A DNA stretch of 64,000 bases from Cryptomeria japonica (lineage: Eukaryota > Streptophyta > Pinopsida > Cupressales > Cupressaceae): positions 375,487,392 to 375,551,391 of the forward strand of contig NC_081415.1 in NCBI RefSeq assembly GCF_030272615.1, read 5' to 3'. Under the pieces are notes generated by a model, which saw nothing but the letters and a program-made list of their open reading frames with translations, made no database searches and was not told the DNA's origin. The translations under genes and the position numbers were made by a program. Shown in pieces: positions 1-11,139 of the stretch (its first letter is position 1; the number at the start of each line of letters is the position of its first letter).

Positions 1-2880
1 ATCCTTAAAGATATAATAGAAATGTAGGGAACATAATAAATGTCATGAAAAATAAAAGAAATAATTAAATTGAAATAACAACTTAAACAAAGCAACCCAA
101 AAAACCCTTGAATGAAGGAAACAATTGTTGTAAACATAGTATATATCTTCAATGGTCGCAACATCTCATAAAAAGATAATGTTATAGTGACATGATAATT
201 TTTTCAAATGCTTAAGAATGTTCGAAATTACTGTAGACTGATGTAGAAAATTTAAAACTCAATATGAATGTAAAGATTAAGATAAATAGATCTAAAAATT
301 AGTTGTTGATAAGGGAAGATGCAAAATCATGCACAAATGAACGAACTATTGGGATTTTATTAATAAATCTAGAAACAATCATCGTTGCATGTTTTGTTAT
401 AGGAAGGTGATAGATATAATGTGGAAGGATCGATATACAACTACAATATCAAAGGATGATAACTTTTTTTATAAATGTGTATGTCTCACACTATCATCTA
501 AGTACAAAAAGTAAAAAATGATATGAAATGATATTATAAAACATGGATAACATATGAAAGATAATTATTTATACAAAAAACCACATGAACATAGAGAAAC
601 ATGAAGCCCATGTTGGCACCAAGGGAGGGAAAAATGCTCAAATATGATTAATCATCATAAAAATATGCTAGGGGATAGGGATGCTAAACGAAGGATAACA
701 AGTAGTATCAAAATTATAAGCTATGTAATTTTTAATGTTTCACATAGATATTTATCCATCAACATATCCTCCATCTCAAGCCTCCAAGGTTCAATGTCTA
801 TACCTAAGAACTTCCTCCCTATCCTTGATTTGCTTGCCATTTTTTTACAACAATGTCTCTTTTTTTACAAGATTGCATTCAATCCAAGATTAGTACAAAA
901 GACCCTTGTCCCTAGTACATACAATTTGAGGTGATTAGTCCTTGCTACCAAATGAGGAAGGAGAGACACATGAAATAGTTCTCATAATAATCTATGAGAT
1001 GAGGTATGTGCAAAATTAAACTAATCTTATAATTACAAGAAAATAAACATGAGATCAATATACTATGATGTAGTGATTTACACATGACAATTTTTTTATG
1101 AAAACTCCACACACTGAAGAAATCAAAATATTATTTGGTAATCAAAGTTTATACTTTGAAGAAAATCACTATATTGTTCAATAGTCAAAGGTTACAATAC
1201 ACTTCCAAAATCTAAGCCTTTATAGGAGCATCACCAACTAGATATCTAGAGTAATTTTGGAAACATAACAATACATACAAAACTCACTATCAAAACCTCC
1301 ATCTCAAGCATTCATTAAGTAGGAAAGACAATATATGAAACCATAAAATGGCAATTACAAACCATGAGCTAAAACCACCTCAATTGTGGTGCATAAACCT
1401 TGAGATGAACCCATAGGCTATAAATAGCGTATTCCTTCCATGTTCCATAATTTTGTCATAATCCACTCACTAACTTTGATTCTTTATTTCAGATCCATTA
1501 CCTCCTCCTATTCCTAGATGAGGTCATGCTATTTTTTGGGATTAATGGGATCTCCTAAGATATATTAGACTCCTTTCCATTTGTTTGATTGCACAATTTA
1601 GCTGAAAATTTTGTAGTAGGTTAAGGGGAGGATGTTGACTTCCTTGATAATACTTAAGCCCTTATCTTGATGTACAAAGATTGAATTATGAAAATGATGG
1701 TACAAAATATTGATGCAATTGATGTGACTAGGATAGAGTTGAGACTTGGCTTGATAGAATTTTAGCTAAGTACTCTAAGTGTAAAGACATGATGCTAATT
1801 TGTTGGTTATAGTAATGACTTGACATGTCCTTAAATACATGTTTTTAAATACACTCACATCGCTATCCTTTTTTACATATAGACTAACATATAATGATCA
1901 GTTCTAGAAAAATATAATTAAAAAAACTAGGTTACACATCTTACCTAAATAAGATTGTAAGCCTCCTATTTTACAATCTTAACTAAAATAATAAATAAGA
2001 CAATTTAAATAATAATTCAAAGCTAAATAATAAAATCACACATTATAACATCTATGCAATAAGTACATTTATTTATGCAATTAACTTCTACATAAACAAT
2101 TAACACTTGCACCAAAAGGAGCTGCAATATTTACATTGATATCAAAATATACTTTGAATATTATATCAAAAAGTACAAAATTCTAGAAATTAAAAATTAT
2201 TTTTAGCAATAATAATTTTAGAATACACATTTTTAAAAAAGTCATAAGCACTACTAATAATCAACTTATAAACTCTAACAATCAATTTATAAACTCTACT
2301 ATGATCAAATAAAATATATCTAATTAAAACATTAATTTTTTCAAATTATTATTTTATATATTGAAAAATCAAATAAGATTGCAATTTAAAAACCTAAACA
2401 ACTGTAAACCTTAATAAATAATAATTTGCTTGTCTGAAAACTCAAATGTGGTGGAGTCGAGCTAGACTCAAAAAGGATACCATTCAAGTTCTTTACTTTG
2501 CCATGTAGTAGATTTTGTCCTCGTCAAGATCAATTAATTCCCTCTAGAAAAAAGTGTAGCCTTATCAGAAGCAGCAAAAAATTCCGAGCAACATAACAAA
2601 ATCCGACACCAGAAAAGCGTGAGACACGAGGCATTTCAGGTGGGAGTTTCTCTCATATTATAACCTATCGGTTAAATATAATAAAATAATAGAAGTCATT
2701 TAAATTCTCACATTAGAGGAGAGGACCTAGAAATTGAGCACCCTAAATTTGTGATTCTTAATATCTTATGTAGAAGTTTCAAATCACTCTCAATTTTTAG
2801 GGCCACACCATCAAATATGATACTTCATAAGCATGCTGAAGTGTCCAAAAAGAAAAAAAAAGAAAGATTAGACCTAAACT
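1..2880. other. AT-rich intergenic DNA, no gene recognised
   Basis: No open frame here resembles a known protein and no LTR pair or tandem array is evident. The longest open frame (644-934) shows no recognisable motif. A TATA-like stretch (ctataaatag, near 1419-1428) is present but leads to no coding region I can identify. I read this as decayed intergenic DNA. Confidence 0.5.
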
Positions 2881-3581
2881 TACACTAAGTCATGTTTTAA
2901 TGGTACATTAATGTGACCTCACCTGACATCACATGATTTGTTACATTCACACCAATCCACAATTGATGGTACACTTACATCGAATCTGATCACATCATAG
3001 CATGTATGGCCCTTCTGTAGGCACTGGCTACGCACCCGCTCCATGCCATGCCTTCTCCATGCCCCCCATGCCATGTCTACGGTTTGATTGGATGTGGCGG
3101 CTCTCTCTTTCATGCACGTCACATCAGTCTTTCCTTGTAAAACAAATTAAATGCTTTGTTTTTGTTTTTTGGAATGTTTTTTTTTCTAAATCATTTTCAT
3201 TCTAACTTGTATCTTTACAGTAAAATTATAAATAATGTAAGTAATAATATAATACAAATAATTTAAAGATATGTATATTTTTTTTAATAATATTTTAAAA
3301 GATATAAATCATAAAATTATTTAATAAAGAATTGTTTTTTGTTTAAGAGATTTTTTTTAGGGTTGAAATTAAAAGAAATTACTTTAATTTGTTTTTAATA
3401 AATTAAAGATTTTAAAAAATTTAAATATAATTTATTTATTTTTTTAAAATAATAAAACTATTTTAACTTGTCGTACCTTATTATCTTAAAATATATTAAA
3501 TATTAACTATTAAATTATAACAATGCTATTATTATTTTTTTTAAATTTAAAAATTCTTTTAACTTGTCATAATTTTATTTT

Positions 3582-3596
3582 AATTTGTGGCAACTT
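3582..3596. repeat. SINE target-site duplication, left copy
   Basis: AATTTGTGGCAACTT, identical to 3727-3741. Confidence 0.85.
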
Positions 3597-3726
3597 TTTT
3601 TTTTTTGATTGGTAATGGGCCAAAGCCGGTAAGGTGTACATACCCTACCCCCTTGTGGGATTTAAACTTGTGACCTCTCTTTTAAGAGCACAAATTCTCC
3701 ACCATTAGGCCAACTCAAGTTGTACG
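3597..3726 (-). mobile_element. tRNA-derived SINE, minus strand
   Basis: On the minus strand this 130-bp unit ends in an A-run (T-run at about 3595-3606 on plus). It carries a pol III A-box-like tggcctaatgg and a degenerate B-box-like gtttaaatccc in tRNA order and spacing. It is flanked by a perfect 15-bp direct repeat, AATTTGTGGCAACTT, at 3582-3596 and 3727-3741. Small size, A-tail, internal promoter boxes and a long target duplication together mark a SINE mobilised by LINE machinery. The family was not identified. Confidence 0.8.
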
Positions 3727-3741
3727 AATTTGTGGCAACTT
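3727..3741. repeat. SINE target-site duplication, right copy
   Basis: AATTTGTGGCAACTT, identical to 3582-3596. Confidence 0.85.
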
Positions 3742-3985
3742 ATTATCTCAAAATATATAAATATAAAATTATAATACTTAAAATTATAAAAAATTATTAA
3801 AATTAAAATAAATGAATGTTATCATTTTTTTTTTAATTCTTTATCATTACAATTTTTATTGAAAAGATTATGAATACAATACAAATAAATGATTTTTATC
3901 CTTTTTTATATTATTCTTTATTAATTTTTTTAATAAAGATTATATTCTTTATTAATTAATTTTTATTAATGAGGAAGATTCTTTT

Positions 3986-4577
3986 GAATCTTATTAAGCT
4001 TTGGAGATCCTAAAATAGTAGAAATATAATTAATATCTACATAATTATGTTAGAAAATAAATTATTGAAAAGAAAAATATATAATGATTAATACTTCTTC
4101 ATCTTAATTCCTAACCCTAACCCTAACTAGGACATCGACAATAACCCTAGCCATAATCCTAACCATAACCCTAAATCATAAGCTTAATCATAAAACTAAC
4201 CCTAACCCTAATCCTCTAAGCCTAACCTCAACCATAATGTAAATCCTAACCCTAACCATAACCATATTCCTTCCTCTAAAGTTTGGAATGAATCTTATTA
4301 ATCTTTGGAGATCCCTAAAATGGTAGAAATATAATTGATATCTACATAATTATGTCAAAAATAAATTATTGAAAAGAAAAATCTATAATCGATTAATACT
4401 TCTTCATCTTAATTCCTAACCCTAACCCTAACTATGATATCAACACTAACCCTAGCCATAATCCTAGTCATAACCCTAAATCTTAAGCTTAATCATAAAA
4501 CTAACCCTAACCCTAATCATCTAAGCCTAACCTCAACCATAATGTAAATCCTAATCCTAACCATAACGATATTCCTA
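3986..4577. repeat. Two-copy tandem repeat (period about 304 bp) with telomere-like core
   Basis: Copy 1 starts at 3986 (gaatcttattaagctttgga) and copy 2 at 4290 (gaatcttattaatctttgga). They match closely, including the block aattcctaaccctaacccta in each. Roughly half of each unit is built from degenerate CCTAACC/CCTAACCATAA motifs. Confidence 0.85.
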
Positions 4578-4692
4578 ACCATAATTCCAAGTTGCAAGTC
4601 TAACAATAATCCTAACCTTAACCCTAAACATGTTGTAAATCCTTACCGTAGCCATGATGTAAATCCTAACCATAACCTTCTAACCCTAACCA
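4108..4692. repeat. Degenerate telomere-like CCCTAA repeats
   Basis: Short exact runs of cctaaccctaaccctaac alternate with variants such as ccataatcctaaccataacc and cctaacctcaaccataa. The period is mainly six (CCCTAA), not the seven-base CCCTAAA usual for plant chromosome ends. The array is interrupted, AT-rich on both sides and inside an inverted-repeat element, so it is interstitial rather than a chromosome end. Confidence 0.7.
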
Positions 4693-4734
4693 TAAGACTA
4701 ACATTAAATTTATACAAATTATTATAATTAAAAT

Positions 4735-5368
4735 GAAAGATTGTTATGGTTTTTTATATTATTCTTTATTAATTATTTTGATTATTATAGTTTTTATTTT
4801 TACTACAAAATTATTATATTATATTGATAATATATAGTACTAATCTTGTAAAAACTATAATAATAAAAATAATTAATAAAGATTAATATAAAAAAGATAA
4901 CAATCATTTATTTTAATTCATAATAATTTGTATAATTTTAATTGTTATAAGTTTATATTTAACATATTTTAAGATAATAAGTTACACAAGTTAAAATAAA
5001 TTAATGACAAGTTAAAATAATTTAATTATTTCAAAAAAATAATAAATTTATATTTAAATTTTTTTAACATCTTTAATTTATTAAAAATAAATTAAATTAA
5101 ATTAATTTTTTTTAAGTAAATAAATAATTTTATTGTAAAAGATAGAAGTTAAAATGAAAATGATTTGAAAAAAAAAAAATTCCAAAAGAACAAAAACAAA
5201 GCATTTAATTTGTTTTACGGGGAAAGAGAGGTTGAACAGACTGCAGGGACTGATGTGATGTGCATGATAGAAAGAGCCACCACTTCCAATCAAACCGTAC
5301 ACATGGCATGGGGAGCATGGAGAAGAGGGTCATTTTGTCCGCTGCGTAGCCAGTGCCCCTTCTGTACT
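4735..5368 (-). repeat. Right arm of the long inverted repeat
   Basis: Reverse complement of the left arm with small indels. It lacks the SINE, which shows that the SINE arrived in the left arm after the arms were formed. The inner boundary is approximate. Confidence 0.6.
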
Positions 5369-5370
5369 GT

Positions 5371-5401
5371 GCGTTTTACACCGTTGATTTTGCAATAAAC
5401 G
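5371..5401 (-). repeat. Short inverted repeat left of the ENOD93-like gene
   Basis: Its reverse complement matches 6630-6660 at 28 of 31 positions (core attgcaaaatc-acggtgtaaaa). The gene at 5879-6546 lies between the two copies. Confidence 0.65.
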
Positions 5402-5767
5402 ATTGCGATTGACTAACACATCGCTATCATTTTGTAGGAAAGATCTGTTTTGAAGCTAGAATAGCCGCGGCCCTACAATTGCACATAAACTATTTTGAAT
5501 ATGGTACCTACGAAAAGTAGTAAACCACCATATCCAGACGATGGGTTTATAAAAAAAGAGAAAGCCTGTGTCTTGTTAACATGTAAACCATTGTATTCCT
5601 CGTACGGAGATCATTTTGAAGGGAGGGATGAGCATTATTGGTCCTGTCAAAGCAGATTTGCAGATTTAGGGAGAAAGCAAATCAGATGGCACCCACAATA
5701 CTGTAAAATGTATTCCCGATGAAGTGCTTTCCGAATGAATCCCTGGTTTTATCTTGCATCGCTTCCT

Positions 5768-5778
5768 TTATTTATACC
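5768..5778 (+). promoter_or_regulatory. Possible TATA box of the ENOD93-like gene
   Basis: tttatttatac lies about 100 bp upstream of the proposed ATG at 5879, a reasonable position for a plant core promoter. It is the only supporting sign, and such motifs are common in this AT-rich DNA. Confidence 0.3.
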
Positions 5779-5878
5779 ACGATGCTTCTTTACCTCTGCA
5801 ATTGAGTGCACCGAAGTTGTGTGGGAATTTTGTAGAACAGAATAGATTAAACTAAGCATATCAATATCATTTCCAGTT

Positions 5879-6546
5879 ATGGCTACTGCAATTAATGTAG
5901 GGGAGTGGTGGTCAGTGAGAAAGCAGGACATGGCTGTGCCATCCAATACTTCACCCCTCAACACGTTCAATACAGAGCAAAGCAGTACTCAGTACTCACA
6001 CGGTAATATTCTCCACTTATCTTCCAATTATTAGCTTCTATTTTATTTTTTCTTATGATAGCGGCGAGAGGTAAACTGGTTGTTAGGAAAGCAGGGGAAG
6101 GCTCTTCTTTACTCTAATGAACCTGGATATGTGTGTACTGTATACAGATGGAGTAAAAGCAGGGGCAAAGGTAGCCGCAATTGCATTTGTCGCATCTCCA
6201 ATCCCCGTGGTGAGTGCTGCCGATTAATAATTTTGTTTGTGCTCGAATCTCATTAATATACAACGTAATTGATTTGAATTTATTGTGATAACAGCTGATG
6301 GGAGCACGGGCCATTCCTTGGGCAAGGGCGAATCTAAACTATGCAGCTCAGGCACATATCATCTTTTTTGGTATATATATATATATACTTTCTTTTCTTT
6401 TCTTGTTATTGGGGGATGGAATTTGAGTTCACCTGAATAATATATGTATTTGGGTGGATGCAGTTAGTGGAGCAGCCTATTTCATTGTGGCAATAAAACT
6501 CCTTCAAAAAAACTGGGTCTCATGGAAGCATAGTTCTAAATGGTAG
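5879..6546 (+). CDS. ENOD93-like: Early nodulin 93 (ENOD93)-like small membrane protein, four exons
   Basis: Exons 5879-6002, 6148-6209, 6295-6370 and 6464-6546, all with GT/AG introns (donors gtaata, gtgagt, gtatat; acceptors acag, acag, gcag), join in phase to about 114 codons. The product carries GVKAGAKVAAIAFVAS, then IPWARANLNYAAQA and AAYFIVA. These are the conserved ENOD93 blocks: two hydrophobic stretches around an IPWA-x-ANLN loop. Family members are about 100-120 residues and are small membrane proteins linked to mitochondria and nitrogen or carbon response. The function here is inferred from family only. After YFIVA the usual acidic DKT-type motif is missing and reads IKLLQKNW, so a one-base deletion near 6494 may have altered the C-terminus. 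A 9-nt microexon near 6061-6069 (cggcgagag before gtaaac) would also splice in phase. Expressed gene or young pseudogene cannot be decided here. Confidence 0.72.
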
Positions 6547-6625
6547 GAACAAATATGTGGCTGTAGCTATTCTGGTTTTAAAAGGGACCTTTCATACAGC
6601 GTGTTAGTGACAGGTCAGTCGATCG

Positions 6626-6805
6626 CAGCCGTTAATTGCAAAATCGACGGTGTAAAACACGCAACTAACACGCGTGTTAGTCAATCCGTACTGTCATTTT
6701 GGAGCTAGAATGGACACTGCAACCGTTAATTGCAAAATCGACGGTGTAAAACGCGCGACTGTGTTAGTCAATCCGTACTGTCATTTTGGAGCTAGAATAG
6801 ATGCA
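6626..6805 (+). repeat. Two-copy tandem repeat downstream of the ENOD93-like gene
   Basis: Copy 1 (6626-6719) and copy 2 (6720 to about 6805) share ccgttaattgcaaaatcgac, gtgttagtcaatccgtactg and tcattttggagctagaat. Copy 1 is longer by a few bases that complete an 18-bp perfect palindrome at 6664-6681. Parts of the same unit recur, one half inverted, at 5371-5465. Confidence 0.8.
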
Positions 6806-8099
6806 TATGTGTAGTCCAGTCATGGTTAATGGCTACGGTGTAGACACATGGATCTTAGAGAATGGGTGGATAATTTTCAAGACTGATAATACACACCAAT
6901 ATATGAGCATCAGTTCCTATCTGAATTAACCACAAAAAAATCAAGAATAATAATGGCTATAGGGGGGTGCTGCCTTGCCTTATGACATCATCTTGGTTAT
7001 AGTTATTCCTGATAGTAGAGCCTCTTTAAGGGTGGAGGGTGATGGGGCTTCTTGGGTCCAGCCGACACTGATTTGATAGTGTTTTTTCCTTGCGGGCAGA
7101 GGTGGGTGATCTTCACGCTCTGTGCATTGGTTCATTGAATGAATCATTATGCTTTGTGCTCTCTGGCTGGGCATTTTTTCTTATGATGGCTTGATAATCA
7201 TACTATCCCCTCTCTGTTACTCAGGTATGGCACATATTCGTCTGTTTGTTATGTTGTTACTGGTATGGCTGTTACTATGGATTATTGTATGGATTCTTCC
7301 TCTACTTCTTATATGGATAGGCCTATGTATGCTAACCATTTTCATGCTGTCAGGTTTACTTCTCCTTGGTTCCCTCTTGGCTGTGTTTTTTGTTCTCTGA
7401 AGGTCTTTGGACTCATGTGGTGCATAAGTGGATTGATGTTTTGGTGCTGACACTGATCTTGGTTGCATTTTTGGGATGATGTAATTGAGAATGTAGTCAG
7501 GGTATATTGGGTTGCATATGGGATATTGTAAAGGGTAGGTAGGCTTATGTTTCTGAGCAATACCGAGAGGTTTTCTTACTGGTTCTTTCCCTCAGTGCTC
7601 ATTGAACCAGACACCATGTTTTAAAAAAAAAATATATATATAATTTTAGTGGATCATCCACTTTTAAATTAGCAACACAATTAACTCCCTTTCTTTTTTC
7701 CTTTCAGTTTTTTCTTCTTGTCAACTGATTCATGATTTTTGGTTGTCTTTATCCCGAGTCAATGTACTCCCCTGTCCAGCAAACAGAGCAAGCACTTACA
7801 AGAATAGGTGGAGCAGCATAAGAATTACCGGCATGAAGGCTGAGCTGCAACGAAACCATTGAGAACACAGCCGAAGGAAACACCACGGGAGCAGACCCCC
7901 AAAGCATAATTCACCGCCACGTCAGAAATGCTATTAGATTTGTAATTAACCTGCATATTATCTTCAGATGATTGGATTTCAGTATGCCGATTGACCAAGC
8001 CTCTTTTAGGATCATAATTAATACGGAGAATAGACTACAAGATGATGGTATGGAGGGAGAAGTTCACACAGGGCATTAGAGTTTCAATTTATAGGAGAA
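6806..8099. other. No gene recognised; possible LINE 3' flank
   Basis: Open frames around 7149-7470 are either artificially hydrophobic (T-rich DNA) or match nothing I recognise. An A-run followed by TA repeats lies at about 7621-7641. The right part may be the 3' untranslated end of the minus-strand LINE at 8100-10084, but no clear tail or target duplication was found. Confidence 0.4.
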
Positions 8100-10084
8100 G
8101 AAAAATGTTAGAGAAGGAAACCATGCATCAAAATCTCCAAACGAAATAAGGGACAATTTGCCTAATGGTATGAATAATGACATTGTGCCGTGGCGAAAGT
8201 CCAAAAAGTGCCGATCTTCAAGACGAAACTTACAGAAAAAGAGCAAGGATACTTGAGAAAGTACTGCAGGTTATGGGCATGAGGGCACAGCCAGAAAGTG
8301 TGCTTAATAGACTTCTTTTTAGTGTAGAACGGGCAAACAGGGGAAAATGAAGGAAACTCCTCACCAATAGACAGTTTAACAAGCACGGGAAAATGAAGGA
8401 AAACTCCTCACCAATAGGCAGTTTAATATGGAGAACTTTCCAAGTCATCAAGTGGGATTGAATGCCCTATTTTAGACCTTTAAATTTTTAGGCTATCAAA
8501 TTTCATTTTCATTAAGGTTAAGACGAGGAGCTAAGGAAAGTGGGGATGAACTTCCTAGAAATGGTTTTGAGAGGGAAGAAAAAAAAGCTTCTCTTGTTGG
8601 GTCATTTTTAAGTTTTAAGAAAGTTATTATGGTAAGGTGTGGACAACAAATAAGATAGTTTGAGAGTAACAATTTGTTGAATTTTTAGAAGAGGAATATT
8701 ATTTGAAGGGACAAAGATTGAATTGAGATTTGAGTTATCATCATCATTTTCTCTTAAATTTGATGGAGTCATTCAAATCAGAAAAAAATTGATTTCATTC
8801 TTAAAAATATGAGTGGTGTGTTTTTTAATTAAGTAGTTCCACTAGATGGAAAAGGAGGCAAAACTTAGGTCATAATTTAAGTTTTATCTTACCATGATAG
8901 CCTTTTTAAAGTAATCTAAGAAGTAGTTTGAATGGAGTTAAAAGGGGCAAATCCACATGTTTTGAAAAATGGGATAAAAAAGATTGTCCTTCCAATTGAC
9001 CAAGTCTCAAGAGCGTCTAACAATACCAACTTGAATACAATGAAAAGCTAAATGTTTCCAAGGAGATTCACCATCCAAGGCCTTTACAATCCATTTAGTT
9101 GTAAGACAATTTTTTTAAGCATATGGATTAATATTTTTGAATGCTCATCTCTCTTTTGTCTAAATACAATGAATCCATGAAGTAGCAAGAAGTCCTTTCT
9201 TGTTTTCACAATTAACCCACTTGAAGCTCCTTTTCAACTAGGTCAACTAATTATAACAATGTTTAGAGGGAAGCCAATAGGAAGAGATTTAAATATGATT
9301 GTCTAGAGGAGGATTTTGTTAGTTACTTGTATTTGTCCAACCATAGATAAATATTAGTTGCTCAAATTTAGGAGTTCGTATTTAATTTTGGGCATGAACC
9401 ATTTCTACATTTCTTCAAGAGAGACTCCAATGCTAAAGGAATCCCAAGGTATCTAGTGATGATTTCATGTTCCACTTCATGCCATTCTCTAGGGATCCAA
9501 GGTGGTTGAAAGTTAGCATGACTTGGATTATAGATAAAAAAAATTACATTGGCAATTTAGAGCTTGAAATAATAGAAAAAAAGATCCGATATGTCAAGTG
9601 TGTGAGTCACTTCATCAGTTGAATTTTGAATAAATAGTATGCTATCATCAAGAAAGTGAAAGTTGATGGCTTTAGCATTTTTCATATCAAGATACCTAAA
9701 ATAATCTTGATAGAGGACACATGTTGAAAAAAATCTTCAAGAGAATCAACCACATGGACATACAATTCAATGACATAGAGAGACAGTCTTTGCGAATGTG
9801 TTTTCTTAAGAGGAATTAGGAGATAATTCCACTAATAACAACTTTGGCATTAGCATCCACAAATAACATATTGATTTGATCACATATTTTACGGCAAAAA
9901 ATCAAGCCATTTTAACATTTTAAGAGTGAATGGTCAATAGATGGAGTCATAGACTTTATAAAAATCAAGTTTTATAATTAGAGCATCTTGGAAGTTTTTT
10001 ATGCCCATTGAGTTGTTTCCCAAGAAAGAACTAAATTGATTAGGATAAATCAACCTCATAAGAAGCCAATATTTGGGTAAAGGA
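8100..10084 (-). pseudogene. Decayed non-LTR retrotransposon (LINE) reverse transcriptase
   Basis: Read on the minus strand with many stops and frame changes. Near 9945-9985 it gives IIKLDFYKVYDS, matching the RT motif [L/I]IKLDF-x-KAYD. Near 9632-9660 it gives FHFLDDSILF, the FADD catalytic block with one changed residue. Near 8250-8450 it gives LPIGEEFPSF...CPFY...HTFWLCPHAH, the zinc-binding domain (zf-RVT) that follows RT in plant LINEs. Just before the first motif, NQFSSFLGKQ resembles the NQ-x-x-F-x-x-GR block. The endonuclease is not seen. The copy is interrupted at 10084/18998 by the LTR element inserted there. Not functional. Confidence 0.75.
10080..10084. repeat. Target-site duplication AAGGA, left
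   Basis: aagga directly precedes the LTR terminus TGTTAG at 10085 and is repeated at 18993-18997. Confidence 0.85.
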
Positions 10085-10952
10085 TGTTAGATACTAGGTT
10101 AGTCCCAAAGACACTGAGAGGGGGTGGGGGGGTGAATCAGTGTCTAACCGGAGATGACAGATTTAAACTTGTTTGCAACTTTATAACCCAAATTAATATA
10201 CTGGTAAGCAAATAATAATGCAGTAAAGAGAAACAAAAGAATAAGCATCAATGCACACCATAACACATATTTTTGGCTAGGAAACCCGATAGGGGAAAAA
10301 CCTCAGTGGGATTTGTGACCCACAATATTTACTCACTGGCCAATATCAATAAATATTACTTAGTACAATAGGGGCCTGCACATGCAGGAAGGCCAACTGC
10401 CTAGAGAGCTCACTGCTCAACAACAAAATGGAGTCCCACTGACTACAATTGGATGGTTAAATCCAATGACAATGTACTGCTCAAAATGGCATCTGCAATG
10501 TTGGACTCAGTACCGGTTTAAGCTCTATCTGATACCTCTGCCATAAACCTTGCTTCGCTATGCTCTGCTCTTATTCGCTCATAAGATAATTACATCAAAA
10601 TGCATATACAATTATTCGCTCTCATATACCGCTTACATACATACCTAATTACATTTCAAAATGACCTACAAGATCTCATACATATATGAGTCTTTACAAT
10701 ACATCATGTCGGCTATACAAATATATTTACAATACAATACATTCCACATAAACAATATTATTTCCAAGTCGGCTTAGACTGCTGGTATAATTTGTTGCCA
10801 GTGTAACTGGATGCCGGTGTGAATAACCTTTGTTGTAACTGCTGGTGTTGGTAGGTGAAATTTATTGCCGGTATAGCCTGAGAACCATGTTACCAGTTGG
10901 TTGCCATCAATGACAACATCAACCATTCTCATCTGAGTGTATAATGCCAGCA
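10085..10952 (-). repeat. LTR (3' LTR in element orientation)
   Basis: An 868-bp LTR bounded by TGTTAGATACTAGG and ...GCCAGCA, matching 18124-18992 with scattered substitutions and a shorter, interrupted G-run (10120-10132). Confidence 0.9.
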
Positions 10953-10964
10953 ATCTCCCCTTTT
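10953..10964 (-). promoter_or_regulatory. Polypurine tract
   Basis: On the minus strand AAAAGGGGAGAT lies directly against the LTR terminus TGCTGG. This is the expected plus-strand primer position for reverse transcription. Confidence 0.8.
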
Positions 10965-11139
10965 GGCATTGATGGCAACACTCATGAGAAAATTCCAAAA
11001 ACTGATATCCAAAATGAAGTCCAAAAACTGATAGTGCTCCCCCTGAGCAAATGATCTCCTTCTGTACATTTTTCTCAATACACTACTCCCCCTTTGACAT
11101 TAATGACAAAGGATGTCAAAAGTATCAAAAAATCAAAAT

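Larger units (their letters stand above)
3004..3975 (+). repeat. Left arm of the long inverted repeat
   Basis: Pairs with 4735-5368 on the other strand. It is longer than its partner partly because a 130-bp SINE plus its duplicated target (3597-3741) sits inside it. The outer ~150 bp is GC-richer and the rest is very AT-rich. The inner boundary is approximate. Confidence 0.6.
3004..5368. mobile_element. Long-terminal-inverted-repeat element (foldback or MULE-like), non-coding
   Basis: The two ends are imperfect reverse complements over several hundred bases. The left arm reads inward from the block containing ggcactggctacgca (about 3016), and the right arm reads inward on the minus strand from the same block (about 5344-5358). 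Both arms continue through ccccatgccatgt, aaattaaatgctttgt and a shared AT-rich run containing attttaacttgtc. The core (about 3980-4700) holds tandem telomere-like repeats and no transposase. Very long arms and a repetitive core are typical of foldback elements and some Mutator-like elements. No clear target duplication was found at the outer edges, so class and exact limits are uncertain. Confidence 0.6.

Noticed and set aside
4108-4692. True chromosome end
   Set aside because: Degenerate, short, six-base period, flanked on both sides by unique AT-rich DNA and inverted-repeat arms.
5495-5722. 75-residue ORF upstream of the ENOD93-like gene
   Set aside because: Looks somewhat protein-like (YWSCQSRFADLGRKQIRW) but I recognise no family. 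It could be leader sequence of the gene, so not called.
7149-7400. 83-residue highly hydrophobic ORF, like a membrane protein
   Set aside because: Leu/Ile richness follows from T-rich DNA. Other frames are equally open, there is no family match and no supporting context.
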